A DNA stretch of 64,000 nucleotides from Polychytrium aggregatum (taxonomy: Eukaryota; Chytridiomycota; Chytridiomycetes; Polychytriales), in assembly GCF_025602895.1 (NCBI RefSeq), contig NW_026516294.1:124001-188000 (forward strand), read 5' to 3'. The notes beneath the pieces are model-generated. The model ran no database searches. It saw only the letters and a program-made list of their open reading frames with translations, and was not told where the DNA came from. Positions within the stretch are counted from its first letter, which is position 1. The number at the start of each line of letters is the position of its first letter. Shown here piece after piece: positions 38,237 to 49,700 of this stretch. Both the position numbers and the translations under genes were made by a program.

Positions 38237-41200
38237 TCAATTTTTCGATCCCGAGTTGCGTTGCACTTGTGCTTGGCAAAGGTCGATCAGTGTGTCCATT
38301 TCCGGAAGGTTGCGGTTGCGGCTGAGGAAGTCGTGGATATCTGCGAGTCCTCCATCCAAGAGTTCGGCCAGTGGTGCCCACGAGTCGTAAGATGGGTCGT
38401 ATCCCTGCCAGCGGAGCAAGAACTCGTGTCGATATCCAGGAAGTCGACGTCGTCGGTTGATCCTGTGTCCAATGATCGCTTCGAACACTGATTCGTCGTT
38501 GTGGTTGGGTCCGGGTTCATCAAACACAAGTTGGTCGGTCGATGGTGTGTTGTAGGGGACGAGGGCGGAAGCGGGGAGTTCGGTTGTAAATCGGAGGGTC
38601 CTCGGGAGTCGAAGTCGATATCCAGTCGTTCCGATCTTCTCGATGATCTTGAAGGGTCCCAAGTACGGCATCCGCATCTTGGAGGGTGTGACGTCGTCCG
38701 TGCTGAAGTGATACGCGGTCGTGTCGATCAGGACTTGGTCGCCAATGTCGTAGCTGATATCGCGTCGATGTCGGTTGGCGTAGTACAGGGCCCGGTCCTG
38801 GGCCTTGCCGATGTTGTCCGAGACCAAGTCCAGAGTCGCTTGCATCTCCTCGATCGACTGTGCTGCAGGGTTGGACTCGGCGATGATGTCGGTGTTGGCA
38901 GGAGTGCGAGGATGCTGACCGTGCATCAGGAAGAAGGGCGAATGTCCAGTCGAAGCTGAGCTGTGTGAGTTGAGCGCGAACTGGATGTATGGCACTTGAT
39001 CGATCCAGCGGGAGCCGAGGGCCAGAGTCGAACAGCGGATGGCCTCGGCGACGGTTGCCACAAAGCGTTCGACTTGTCCGGCGGCCTCGTGGTGGTGGGC
39101 AAAGGCGATCCGGAGTTCGGTCTTGAGCAGAGTGTTAAGTCCTGTCCAGAAGGCCGACCGGAAGCGTGTGTCGTGATCCGAGATGAAAGTGCCGGCGAGT
39201 CCAAAGTGCACAAAGACATCGCGGAAGTACTGGCGGGCGACGTCTTCGGCCGAGTCGGTCTTGTTGCCAGGAACCAGGACGACGTACTTGGTGAGGGAGT
39301 CGACAAAGATCGTGATCGAGTTGAAGGTGCGTCCCGAGAGTGAGTCCGTGACAGGCGGGAGTCCGAGGATGAAGTCGAGGGCGACAGTGTCCATCTTGCG
39401 GGTGGCCACAGGGATCCGGGAGAAGTGACCGTATGCTTGTTGTCGTCGGATCTTGGCTCGCTGGCAGATGTCGCAGTGCGAGACCCACTCGGCAATGTCC
39501 TTGGACATGGCGGGCCAGTAGTAGTGTGTCGAGATGGCCTTGTAGAGCGTGTTGGTGCCGGGGTGAGCTGCACAGACAGAGTCGTGGTGGTCCTTGATGA
39601 TCGAGATGCGGAGGTCCTTGCCGGGGATGCAGATGCGGGTCGAGTCGAAGTAGAGAATCCCGTGTCGAAGTGAGAAGCGGTGCAGCTGTGCCTTCATCCA
39701 CGGCTTGAGTCCGTCGGTCGAGTTGTCGCGGAGGACCGAGATCAGTGCTGACAGGATCGGGTCGGAGCTGTACTGAGTGCGGATGGTGTCCAAGAGATCG
39801 TCGGGCGAGGGTCCGAGGTTGACAATCGCGTTGATGATCGAGACTTGGACGGCCTTGGAGATGGCTGTCGGTGTGCGCGAGAGCACGTCGGCGACCTTGT
39901 TCCACGAGCCGGGGATCCACTGGATCTCGAGGTCAAAGTCCAGCATCGTGTCGATGGCTCGCTGTTGGCGCTTGTTGAGGGTCTTGGAGTCGAGGATGTG
40001 CTTGAGCGCCTTCTGGTCGGTGTGGAGGAAGACTTTGCGGCCGACGAGGTAGTTCTTGAACTTGTCGAGGTGGCGGGTGATCGACAGCAGCTCGCCGTTG
40101 TAGGGCGAGTAGTTGAGTTCGGATCCGTGCAGTTTCTGCGAGTTGAAAGCGATGGGGCGCACCGTGCCGGATCCGTCCATGTCCTGCCCGATCCATCCAC
40201 CAATCGATGCGCTTGACTCGGACCAGTCGGTGAAGAGGTGAATGTCCTTGTCCGGGTTGACCATGTGCAGCGACTGAGGCGAGAGCAACTTGAGCTGCTC
40301 GAAGGCGGCGATGGCGTTGTCGTCCCAGACGACGGACTTGGTCGAGTTGGCGGAGCGGGTGGTGATCAGAGTCGAGAGTGGACCGGCGAGGGCAGCGTAG
40401 CCAGGGACAAAGCTCATGATGGTGTTGGTCAAGCCGAGGAAGCTGCGGAGTTCGTGTTCGGTCGTTGGTCGCGGGTAGTTCTTGATGGCGTCGATGCGCG
40501 AGGGATGCACTTGGATGCGTCCTTCGCCGATGATGAAGCCGAGATAGGTGACGGTCGAGTTGAAGAACGAACACTTCTCGGGTCGGATCTTGAAGCCGTG
40601 TCGGTGGATCTTGTCGAGGACCAGTTCGATGTGGCGGATGTGCTGGTCCTCGTCCTCGGATGCGATCAGGATGTCGTCGATGTAGACGAACACAAAGTCG
40701 TCGATGAACTCGCGGAAGATGTCGTTCATCGCGGCTTGGAACACGGAGGGACTGTTGGCGAGGCCGAAGGGCATCACAAGCCACTCAAAGTGGCCGTACT
40801 TGGTCCTGAAGGCCGTCTTGGGGGTGTCGGCGTCGGCAATGCGGATCTGGTGGAATCCGCGTTGCAAGTCGAGCTTGGAGAAGACACGGCACTTGGACAG
40901 GCGGTCGATGATCTCGCGCATGTTGGGCAGCGCGGTGCGGTCCTTGACGGTGATCTTGTTGAGGGCGCGGAAGTCAAAGACGAGTCGGAACTTGTCGCCC
41001 TGCTTGACCCAGAAGATCGGTGCGCCGAAGGGCGAGACGGACTTGCGGATGTGGCCGATCCGGAGCAATCGGTCGAGTTCGTCTTTGAGACGAGCGAGTT
41101 CTTCGGCCGACATTTGGTAGAGCGACGACCAGGTTGGCTTGGCAGAGTCGTCGAGTCGGATGTTCATGTCGATGCCGGGTCGGTGAGGCGGGAGTTCCTT

Positions 41201-41974
41201 GAGTTCGTTGAAGGCATCGCGGTACTTTGCGATGATGGATCGGTGTTCGGGGGTCAGTGGTTCGAGGACACGGGCAAGTTGGGCAACGGGGTCGTAGGGT
41301 TCAACAGCAACTGTATTCAAGTCACTGCTCAGAGTACAAACATACACGGCGCCGGGAGTCGAAGCCAGTGCGTTGATCTGCTGGGTCGACATGTGGTACT
41401 GGGATCGGAGTTCGAGGGTCGTGAGTGGCATTCCGGTGTCGGGTCGCGATGCCGTCCAAGTGTGGTGCTTCCCGTCGATCGAGAACTTGATTCGGTTGGA
41501 GGGCCAGTCGATCTCGGGGTTGGTCTGGTCGAGCCAGTTCTTGCCGAGGATAACGTCCCAGGTGAGTGGCGCGGTGAAGAGGTTGATGCGGGCGTGGTAG
41601 TCGTGGATGGTGAGGTCGACGGGATCGGTGACGGAGGACGGGAAGGACTTGCCGTTGGGCATCGTGACGGCGTTGGCGGTGGTCTTGGTTCGAAGGTCGA
41701 GGGTCGAGGCGAGGGTCTCGGAGATGTGCGAGTTGGTCGCACCAGGGTCGATGAGGACGGTGATCGGGGAGCCGTTGAGGGTGGCGTCGATCACAAGCAG
41801 TCCCTTGCCGTGGTTGGCGGCAATGCGGTGGGGTTCGTCGATGAGAGAGTTGATCAGGTGAGGTCCGGTGGCGAGAGTCAATAGTTCAGCGTCGGGGGTC
41901 GGAGTCGGATGGCGGCAACTCGCCGGGTCCTTCAGAGGTCGTAGTATCCAGGGGTTGCCGCCTCGTCGTTTCCC
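38237..41974 (-). CDS. pol: D1 Pol (protease, RT, RNase H, integrase, chromodomain-like)
   Basis: 1245 aa from heptamer GGGAAAC (41974-41968). Protease motif LIDPGATNSHI, with D-P-G in place of D-S/T-G, followed by a VILGKNWL flap region. RT FSKLDLQRGFHQIRI and VYIDDILIAS; RNase H (FTDWSESSASIGGWI, a diverged form of the DAS-type motif); integrase finger (HPGTNTLYKAI...CDICQRAK); DDE core (VALDFILGLP, ISDHDTRF, HHEAAGQVERF); C-terminal chromodomain-like segment (FEAIIGHRINRRRR...FLLRWQGYDPSYDSWAP). The frame is open throughout, and D2 encodes the same protein. Confidence 0.94.
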   Translation of the reverse strand, partial: GKRRGGNPWILRPLKDPASCRHPTPTPDAELLTLATGPHLINSLIDEPHRIAANHGKGLLVIDATLNGSPITVLIDPGATNSHISETLASTLDLRTKTTANAVTMPNGKSFPSSVTDPVDLTIHDYHARINLFTAPLTWDVILGKNWLDQTNPEIDWPSNRIKFSIDGKHHTWTASRPDTGMPLTTLELRSQYHMSTQQINALASTPGAVYVCTLSSDLNTVAVEPYDPVAQLARVLEPLTPEHRSIIAKYRDAFNELKELPPHRPGIDMNIRLDDSAKPTWSSLYQMSAEELARLKDELDRLLRIGHIRKSVSPFGAPIFWVKQGDKFRLVFDFRALNKITVKDRTALPNMREIIDRLSKCRVFSKLDLQRGFHQIRIADADTPKTAFRTKYGHFEWLVMPFGLANSPSVFQAAMNDIFREFIDDFVFVYIDDILIASEDEDQHIRHIELVLDKIHRHGFKIRPEKCSFFNSTVTYLGFIIGEGRIQVHPSRIDAIKNYPRPTTEHELRSFLGLTNTIMSFVPGYAALAGPLSTLITTRSANSTKSVVWDDNAIAAFEQLKLLSPQSLHMVNPDKDIHLFTDWSESSASIGGWIGQDMDGSGTVRPIAFNSQKLHGSELNYSPYNGELLSITRHLDKFKNYLVGRKVFLHTDQKALKHILDSKTLNKRQQRAIDTMLDFDLEIQWIPGSWNKVADVLSRTPTAISKAVQVSIINAIVNLGPSPDDLLDTIRTQYSSDPILSALISVLRDNSTDGLKPWMKAQLHRFSLRHGILYFDSTRICIPGKDLRISIIKDHHDSVCAAHPGTNTLYKAISTHYYWPAMSKDIAEWVSHCDICQRAKIRRQQAYGHFSRIPVATRKMDTVALDFILGLPPVTDSLSGRTFNSITIFVDSLTKYVVLVPGNKTDSAEDVARQYFRDVFVHFGLAGTFISDHDTRFRSAFWTGLNTLLKTELRIAFAHHHEAAGQVERFVATVAEAIRCSTLALGSRWIDQVPYIQFALNSHSSASTGHSPFFLMHGQHPRTPANTDIIAESNPAAQSIEEMQATLDLVSDNIGKAQDRALYYANRHRRDISYDIGDQVLIDTTAYHFSTDDVTPSKMRMPYLGPFKIIEKIGTTGYRLRLPRTLRFTTELPASALVPYNTPSTDQLVFDEPGPNHNDESVFEAIIGHRINRRRRLPGYRHEFLLRWQGYDPSYDSWAPLAELLDGGLADIHDFLSRNRNLPEMDTLIDLCQAQVQRNSGSKN
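41911..41974 (-). promoter_or_regulatory. Programmed -1 frameshift signal, family D
   Basis: Minus strand GGGAAAC (41974-41968) in phase CAG-GGA-AAC, 5-nt spacer, stem GGCGGCAAC (41962-41954) with GTTGCCGCC (41919-41911), perfect over 9 bp. The 34-nt loop contains the gag stop (41934-41932). Present also in D2 (heptamer 50433-50439), D3 (62317-62323) and the fragment near 54320. Confidence 0.9.
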
Positions 41975-42990
41975 TGATCTTCGTAGAAGGTGGCCTGGTC
42001 GGCGGTCTCGACGATGGCGTTGATGCGGGGCTGGTTCAAGGGACACTGCGAGGCGATGTGGCCGAACTTGCGGCAGCGGAAGCAGCCTCCGTTACGGCGG
42101 AGGTACTCCTTCTCGCGGTCGGTGAGCTTCTTGATCGGGCGCATGTCGACGTTGTCGAGGTCCATGGCGTTGGGGTCACGTGCGGGAGGCTGGGTCGGCT
42201 GGAAGGCGGGACGAGGAGGACGGACCATTGGGCGGAACTGCGGCTGACCAGGTGGAGCGCGGAAGAGAGGAGGTCGCTGGAACTGGAGCTCGCGGAAGGG
42301 TTGATCGCGGAACTGAGTGCGAGCGGGCTGCTGCATCAGGGGTTGCGATTGACCCATAATGGACTCGTATCGCTCGGCGAGGGCCATGGCATCTTCGAGG
42401 GTGGCTGTGTTGGAGTCAAGCTTCCATTCGACTTCGATGCGCACCCTGTGCTTGAGCTTGGTGAGGTAGCGCTGCAGGTTCTGGCGGTTGTTGCTGAAGT
42501 GGGGCAGCTCGAGGAGGAGATCGCGGAAGCGAGAGTTGAACTGCTCGACGGAGCCGGTGTGGCGCAGTGCTTCGAACTCATCCTCGGTGGTGCGCAGCGA
42601 GGTGGACGGAAGGAAGGTGTCGCGGACGAGGGACAGGACGGCGGCCGGGGTCAGGTTGTCGAGTTGCTTGCCCTGGGACCAGAGGCGCCACCAGGTCTTG
42701 GCCTTGCCCTTGAGGTTCATGGCGACGGTGGCGACAGCGGTGGCGTCATCGAGACTGTGGAAGGCAATGTACTCGGTCATTGAGAAGACAAACTCGTCAA
42801 CGACAGCAGCCTTACGCTCGCCAGTGAAGGCGTCGGGGAGCGGGATCTTGGGACGCTTGAAACCGGGAGGGACCGTGGGGAGATTCGGCTGGGCAGTCAG
42901 GGCGGAGAGGACCAGGGCGCGGTCCTCGAGCGATAGTTGTTCAAGGGCCTGGAGACAGGCATTGACGGCGGGATCGTCCGATGCTACCAT
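41932..42990 (-). CDS. gag: D1 Gag, start codon built across the LTR/primer-site junction
   Basis: 352 aa. The ATG is the last LTR base plus the first two bases of the primer site (42990-42988), and the primer site encodes VASD. An in-frame TGA lies three codons upstream and the next ATG is about 70 codons downstream, past part of the capsid region, so this start is well supported. Capsid core: PDAFTGERKAAVVDEFVF; LKGKAKTWWRLW; SVEQFNSRFRDLL. Zinc knuckle CFRCRKFGHIASQC at about 301-314. A glutamine/proline/arginine-rich spacer precedes it. Confidence 0.92.
   Translation of the reverse strand: MVASDDPAVNACLQALEQLSLEDRALVLSALTAQPNLPTVPPGFKRPKIPLPDAFTGERKAAVVDEFVFSMTEYIAFHSLDDATAVATVAMNLKGKAKTWWRLWSQGKQLDNLTPAAVLSLVRDTFLPSTSLRTTEDEFEALRHTGSVEQFNSRFRDLLLELPHFSNNRQNLQRYLTKLKHRVRIEVEWKLDSNTATLEDAMALAERYESIMGQSQPLMQQPARTQFRDQPFRELQFQRPPLFRAPPGQPQFRPMVRPPRPAFQPTQPPARDPNAMDLDNVDMRPIKKLTDREKEYLRRNGGCFRCRKFGHIASQCPLNQPRINAIVETADQATFYEDQGNDEAATPGYYDL
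42978..42989 (-). other. tRNA-type primer binding site, family D
   Basis: TGGTAGCATCGG on the minus strand, abutting the LTR and lying inside the gag reading frame. Same 12 bases as in family B. Confidence 0.72.
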
Positions 42991-43455
42991 GTCAGATCAC
43001 GGGATCAAGAGGAGATCAAAAGAAAAAGATAGAGAAGGGTTTTATTGATCTTAGCGAGGCTAGGATCTAGAGTCAAGTGTGTCTGGGGTCGAAGGTGATG
43101 ACCAGAAACATGAGCGGGTGAAGGCGGGCTATTTATCTGTCTGGCGGTCCCGGAGGCGAAGCCTGCCGCAGCGGGGGCGAAGCAGCGGAGGCGGCGGGAC
43201 AGCAGCCAGGCAGCAACGGCTAACCGGAGAAACATGTGAAAGTCTGACAAATGCTCGGTGGCTGACAAATGCGGGTGACACAGCGTCTGACTAATGCATG
43301 GTCGATGACAAATGCAGGGAAAACAGAGCGGCGTGTGCAACATGAGAGCAAGGAAAAAGGAAAGGCGTCACAGGACAAAGGAAAAGGAAAGTGTGCGACG
43401 CAAACAGTGACACAAGTGCGACGGTGCAGCTAGGCGGGCAGAGCGATCTGTGACA
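42990..43455 (-). repeat. D1 5' LTR (466 bp)
   Basis: Same sequence as the 3' LTR by inspection. Right flank gagcc completes the target duplication. Confidence 0.95.
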
Positions 43456-43460
43456 GAGCC

Positions 43461-46186
43461 AGTCACCGTATGGTGCACCAGTGCTCTTTGTCAAGAAGAA
43501 AGAAGGTGATCTCAGGATGTGCGTCGACTATCGCGCACTAAACAAACAGACCATCAAGAACACCTACCCGTTGCCCAGGATCGACGAGTTGATGGATCGT
43601 CTGAGTGGAGCAAAGGTCTTTAGCAAGATAGACCTCCGCTCAGGCTACCATCAGATCCGCATCCACGAGGATGATGTCCACAAGACCGCCTTCAGGACTC
43701 GCTACGGACTGTACGAGTTCCTAGTGCTGCCGTTCGGATTGACGAACGCACCTGCCACGTTCATGCAGCTGATGAACGATGTGTTCCGCCAAGAGCTCGA
43801 CAACTCTGTCATCGTGTACCTGGATGATATCCTTGTGTACAGCAAGGATGAAGCGACCCATGAAGGTCATGTCGCCCGCGTGCTGGCCAAGCTACGCGAG
43901 CACAAGTTGTATGCCAAACTGTCCAAGTGTGAGTTCTTCAAGAATCAAGTCCCGTTCCTGGGACACGTTGTCTCAGGAAGAGGAATCGAAGTCGACCCCG
44001 CCAAGGTCAAGTCTGTGGTCGAGTGGCCGCCGCTCGCATGCGTCTCTGACGTGCAGTCGTTTCTCGGTCTCGTCAACTACTACCGCCGATTCATCCCCGA
44101 TCTGGCGCGCACTGCCGGTCCACTCACAGACCTACTCCGCAAAGAGTGCCCCTTCGTGTGGGACCACCCACAACGCCAAGCGTTCGAGACCCTCAAGCAC
44201 GCCTTGACGAACGCTCCTGTCCTCGCTGTGTTCGACCCGAACACGGATGTCTCCGTGCACACCGACGCCTCCGACTTTGCGGTGGGAGCTGTTTTGATGC
44301 AGGAGGGAAGGCCCGTTGCCTTCGAGTCGCGCAAACTGTCCCAACACGAGATCAACTATCCCGTGCACGAGAAGGAGCAGCTTGCGATCATCTACGCGCT
44401 GCAGAAGTTCCGAGTGTACCTCCACGGTACCGCCAAGCCCTTCAAGATTGTGACGGACCACCAGTCACTGCGTTACCTCGACACCAAGAAGAACCTGAGC
44501 CGACGCCAAGCGCGATGGATGGAGTTCCTCGCCGAGTACAACTACGAGGTTGTATACCAGAAAGGCAAACTCAATGTGGTGCCTGACGCACTGTCCCGAC
44601 GCCCCGACTACCAATTGGCGTCACTGTACGAGTCGACTGTCAGTGTCGACAACACGATGCTGGATGTTGTCCGAGACAACATCGCCAACGACAAACAGTT
44701 CGGAGAACTGTTCCGAAAGGTGTCTAAGCTCCCCAAGGACGACGAATCATCCGAGTACACAGTGCGTGATGGCCTGCTCCTCCTGAAGAAGGACAGCCGT
44801 GTCTGTGTGCCGGACATTCCGTCGTTGAAGACCAAGTTGCTCCAAGAGGTCCACGACTCGCCCCTCGCTGGACACTTTGGAGTCGAGAAGACATACGACC
44901 GACTGGCCAAAGTCGCATACTGGCCTGGAATGAAGCGCACCGTCGAGAAGTACATCGAGTCCTGCCATACCTGCAAGATGGTCAAGTCACGCACGACCCG
45001 AGAGCAAGGATTGCTGCAACCCCTGCCTGTTCCCGACCGCCCCTGGACCAGCATGTCCATGGATCTCATCACGCATCTACCGACGACCAAGTTGGACCAC
45101 GATGCAATCGCTGTCTTTGTCGACAGGTTCAGCAAGATGGCACACTTTGTGCCGTGCCAGACGACATGCTCCGCGCCTGACCTTGCACTGCTGTTCTTCA
45201 AGCATGTGTTCAAGCACCACGGCCTCCCAAAGTCCATCGTCAGTGATCGAGACCCCCGATTCACCTCCTTGTTTTGGACAAGTCTGTTCGACCATCTCGG
45301 CACCAAGCTGAACATGTCAACCTCGCACCACCAACAAACGGATGGACAGTCCGAGCGGACGATCCGCACCCTCGAGCAATACCTGAGGACATACGCCTCG
45401 ACCAGCCAAGACGACTGGGACATACAGCTGAGTCATGCAGAGTTTGCATACAACACCGCCAAGTCGAGCACAACTGGCTTGAGCCCCTTTGAGGCGCTCT
45501 ACGGATTCCAGCCTGATGTTCCCACCTCCTTGACACTGACCGAGTCCACGGCTGGATTGCCTCCCAAACCAAGTGCCTTTGTCAAAGATCATCAAGTCCG
45601 ACACAAGATGATCGCCGACGCGCTCACGGATGCGCAACAAGTGATGGCGAAGTACTACGACCGCCGACACCAGGATGTCTCCTTTGAAGTTGGAGACCTT
45701 GTCTACCTGGACGCCGACAACATCAAGGTCCCCGAAGCCCAGTCAAAGAAGTTGTTGCCCAAGTACCGAGGACCGTTCAAGATAGCGGCCCGACCCAGTC
45801 CCCTCAACTACCTGTTGGACTTGCCACCTGGAAGCAAGCTCCATCCTGTCTTCCATGTGTCCAAGCTGCGTCGCCACACGACCCGCAGTCCAGCACAGTT
45901 CCCCGACGCCGACGAAGGTGTCCCGGACGACGCACCACTGGAAGACGACCTCGGACAATACTATACTCAAGAATATGAAGTCGAAAGGATCGTGAGGCAC
46001 AAGAAAGTGGCTGATGGGTCACTTCGGTTTTATGTCAAGTGGGTTGGTTACCCACACTCGGGCAACACATGGCAAACACTGGAGGACTTGTCCCATGCAC
46101 CCGAGGAGCTGAGTAAATACGGTAAACACCTCGAGGAGCCCCAAATAAAGAGCACACGCAGGGCTCCTCGCAGGAAGCCTTCTTAA
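43461..46186 (+). CDS. pol: B2 Pol, piece 2 (RT, RNase H, integrase, chromodomain)
   Basis: Resumes with [17 protein letters not shown] after D1 and its duplicated gagcc (43456-43460). [17 protein letters not shown] and [10 protein letters not shown]; RNase [16 protein letters not shown]; integrase finger ([13 protein letters not shown]...CHTCKMVK); DDE core ([30 protein letters not shown]); GPF/Y-like [11 protein letters not shown]-terminal chromodomain ([11 protein letters not shown]...[16 protein letters not shown]). Stop TAA at 46184-46186, followed at once by the purine tract and the 3' LTR. Confidence 0.94.
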
Positions 46187-46195
46187 GTGTGGGAG

Positions 46196-46201
46196 TGTAG
46201 G
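46196..46201 (+). repeat. B2 3' LTR, first 6 bp before D2
   Basis: tgtagg, the LTR start. D2 inserted here and duplicated gtagg (46197-46201 and 51921-51925). Confidence 0.92.
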
Positions 46202-46667
46202 TGTCAGATCACGGGATCAAGAGGAGATCAAAAGAAAAAGATAGAGAAGGGTTTTATTGATCTTAGCGAGGCTAGGATCTAGAGTCAAGTGTGTCTGGGG
46301 TCGAAGGTGATGACCAGAAACATGAGCGGGTGAAGGCGGGCTATTTATCTGTCTGGCGGTCCCGGAGGCGAAGCCTGCCGCAGCGGGGGCGAAGCAGCGG
46401 AGGCGGCGGGACAGCAGCCAGGCAGCAACGGCTAACCGGAGAAACATGTGAAAGTCTGACAAATGCTCGGTGGCTGACAAATGCGGGTGACACAGCGTCT
46501 GACTAATGCATGGTCGATGACAAATGCAGGGAAAACAGAGCGGCGTGTGCAACATGAGAGCAAGGAAAAAGGAAAGGCGTCACAGGACAAAGGAAAAGGA
46601 AAGTGTGCGACGCAAACAGTGACACAAGTGCGACGGTGCAGCTAGGCGGGCAGAGCGATCTGTGACA
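46202..46667 (-). repeat. D2 3' LTR (466 bp)
   Basis: Matches 37737-38202. Confidence 0.95.
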
Positions 46668-46701
46668 TCCCCCCCAGAAAAATTGTGCTCAAGTCAAACC
46701 A

Positions 46702-49700
46702 TCAATTTTTCGATCCCGAGTTGCGTTGCACTTGTGCTTGGCAAAGGTCGATCAGTGTGTCCATTTCCGGAAGGTTGCGGTTGCGGCTGAGGAAGTCGTG
46801 GATATCTGCGAGTCCTCCATCCAAGAGTTCGGCCAGTGGTGCCCACGAGTCGTAAGATGGGTCGTATCCCTGCCAGCGGAGCAAGAACTCGTGTCGATAT
46901 CCAGGAAGTCGACGTCGTCGGTTGATCCTGTGTCCAATGATCGCTTCGAACACTGATTCGTCGTTGTGGTTGGGTCCGGGTTCATCAAACACAAGTTGGT
47001 CGGTCGATGGTGTGTTGTAGGGGACGAGGGCGGAAGCGGGGAGTTCGGTTGTAAATCGGAGGGTCCTCGGGAGTCGAAGTCGATATCCAGTCGTTCCGAT
47101 CTTCTCGATGATCTTGAAGGGTCCCAAGTACGGCATCCGCATCTTGGAGGGTGTGACGTCGTCCGTGCTGAAGTGATACGCGGTCGTGTCGATCAGGACT
47201 TGGTCGCCAATGTCGTAGCTGATATCGCGTCGATGTCGGTTGGCGTAGTACAGGGCCCGGTCCTGGGCCTTGCCGATGTTGTCCGAGACCAAGTCCAGAG
47301 TCGCTTGCATCTCCTCGATCGACTGTGCTGCAGGGTTGGACTCGGCGATGATGTCGGTGTTGGCAGGAGTGCGAGGATGCTGACCGTGCATCAGGAAGAA
47401 GGGCGAATGTCCAGTCGAAGCTGAGCTGTGTGAGTTGAGCGCGAACTGGATGTATGGCACTTGATCGATCCAGCGGGAGCCGAGGGCCAGAGTCGAACAG
47501 CGGATGGCCTCGGCGACGGTTGCCACAAAGCGTTCGACTTGTCCGGCGGCCTCGTGGTGGTGGGCAAAGGCGATCCGGAGTTCGGTCTTGAGCAGAGTGT
47601 TAAGTCCTGTCCAGAAGGCCGACCGGAAGCGTGTGTCGTGATCCGAGATGAAAGTGCCGGCGAGTCCAAAGTGCACAAAGACATCGCGGAAGTACTGGCG
47701 GGCGACGTCTTCGGCCGAGTCGGTCTTGTTGCCAGGAACCAGGACGACGTACTTGGTGAGGGAGTCGACAAAGATCGTGATCGAGTTGAAGGTGCGTCCC
47801 GAGAGTGAGTCCGTGACAGGCGGGAGTCCGAGGATGAAGTCGAGGGCGACAGTGTCCATCTTGCGGGTGGCCACAGGGATCCGGGAGAAGTGACCGTATG
47901 CTTGTTGTCGTCGGATCTTGGCTCGCTGGCAGATGTCGCAGTGCGAGACCCACTCGGCAATGTCCTTGGACATGGCGGGCCAGTAGTAGTGTGTCGAGAT
48001 GGCCTTGTAGAGCGTGTTGGTGCCGGGGTGAGCTGCACAGACAGAGTCGTGGTGGTCCTTGATGATCGAGATGCGGAGGTCCTTGCCGGGGATGCAGATG
48101 CGGGTCGAGTCGAAGTAGAGAATCCCGTGTCGAAGTGAGAAGCGGTGCAGCTGTGCCTTCATCCACGGCTTGAGTCCGTCGGTCGAGTTGTCGCGGAGGA
48201 CCGAGATCAGTGCTGACAGGATCGGGTCGGAGCTGTACTGAGTGCGGATGGTGTCCAAGAGATCGTCGGGCGAGGGTCCGAGGTTGACAATCGCGTTGAT
48301 GATCGAGACTTGGACGGCCTTGGAGATGGCTGTCGGTGTGCGCGAGAGCACGTCGGCGACCTTGTTCCACGAGCCGGGGATCCACTGGATCTCGAGGTCA
48401 AAGTCCAGCATCGTGTCGATGGCTCGCTGTTGGCGCTTGTTGAGGGTCTTGGAGTCGAGGATGTGCTTGAGCGCCTTCTGGTCGGTGTGGAGGAAGACTT
48501 TGCGGCCGACGAGGTAGTTCTTGAACTTGTCGAGGTGGCGGGTGATCGACAGCAGCTCGCCGTTGTAGGGCGAGTAGTTGAGTTCGGATCCGTGCAGTTT
48601 CTGCGAGTTGAAAGCGATGGGGCGCACCGTGCCGGATCCGTCCATGTCCTGCCCGATCCATCCACCAATCGATGCGCTTGACTCGGACCAGTCGGTGAAG
48701 AGGTGAATGTCCTTGTCCGGGTTGACCATGTGCAGCGACTGAGGCGAGAGCAACTTGAGCTGCTCGAAGGCGGCGATGGCGTTGTCGTCCCAGACGACGG
48801 ACTTGGTCGAGTTGGCGGAGCGGGTGGTGATCAGAGTCGAGAGTGGACCGGCGAGGGCAGCGTAGCCAGGGACAAAGCTCATGATGGTGTTGGTCAAGCC
48901 GAGGAAGCTGCGGAGTTCGTGTTCGGTCGTTGGTCGCGGGTAGTTCTTGATGGCGTCGATGCGCGAGGGATGCACTTGGATGCGTCCTTCGCCGATGATG
49001 AAGCCGAGATAGGTGACGGTCGAGTTGAAGAACGAACACTTCTCGGGTCGGATCTTGAAGCCGTGTCGGTGGATCTTGTCGAGGACCAGTTCGATGTGGC
49101 GGATGTGCTGGTCCTCGTCCTCGGATGCGATCAGGATGTCGTCGATGTAGACGAACACAAAGTCGTCGATGAACTCGCGGAAGATGTCGTTCATCGCGGC
49201 TTGGAACACGGAGGGACTGTTGGCGAGGCCGAAGGGCATCACAAGCCACTCAAAGTGGCCGTACTTGGTCCTGAAGGCCGTCTTGGGGGTGTCGGCGTCG
49301 GCAATGCGGATCTGGTGGAATCCGCGTTGCAAGTCGAGCTTGGAGAAGACACGGCACTTGGACAGGCGGTCGATGATCTCGCGCATGTTGGGCAGCGCGG
49401 TGCGGTCCTTGACGGTGATCTTGTTGAGGGCGCGGAAGTCAAAGACGAGTCGGAACTTGTCGCCCTGCTTGACCCAGAAGATCGGTGCGCCGAAGGGCGA
49501 GACGGACTTGCGGATGTGGCCGATCCGGAGCAATCGGTCGAGTTCGTCTTTGAGACGAGCGAGTTCTTCGGCCGACATTTGGTAGAGCGACGACCAGGTT
49601 GGCTTGGCAGAGTCGTCGAGTCGGATGTTCATGTCGATGCCGGGTCGGTGAGGCGGGAGTTCCTTGAGTTCGTTGAAGGCATCGCGGTACTTTGCGATGA

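Larger units (their letters stand above)
37737..43455 (-). mobile_element. Gypsy family D element, copy D1, complete
   Basis: 5719 bp on the minus strand: 5' LTR 42990-43455, primer site, gag, frameshift site, pol with chromodomain-like end, purine tract, 3' LTR 37737-38202. Target duplication gagcc (37732-37736 and 43456-43460) in B2 pol. D2 has the same length and the same encoded proteins, so the two insertions are very recent. Confidence 0.96.

Noticed and set aside
40238-41884. 548-codon plus-strand ORF over D1 (also 48703-50349 and 60587-62233)
   Set aside because: Exactly antisense to the D Pol protease/RT region. Composition (runs of V, G, D, E) is the mirror of GC-rich Pol codons, and it has no domain. 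It is a shadow frame.
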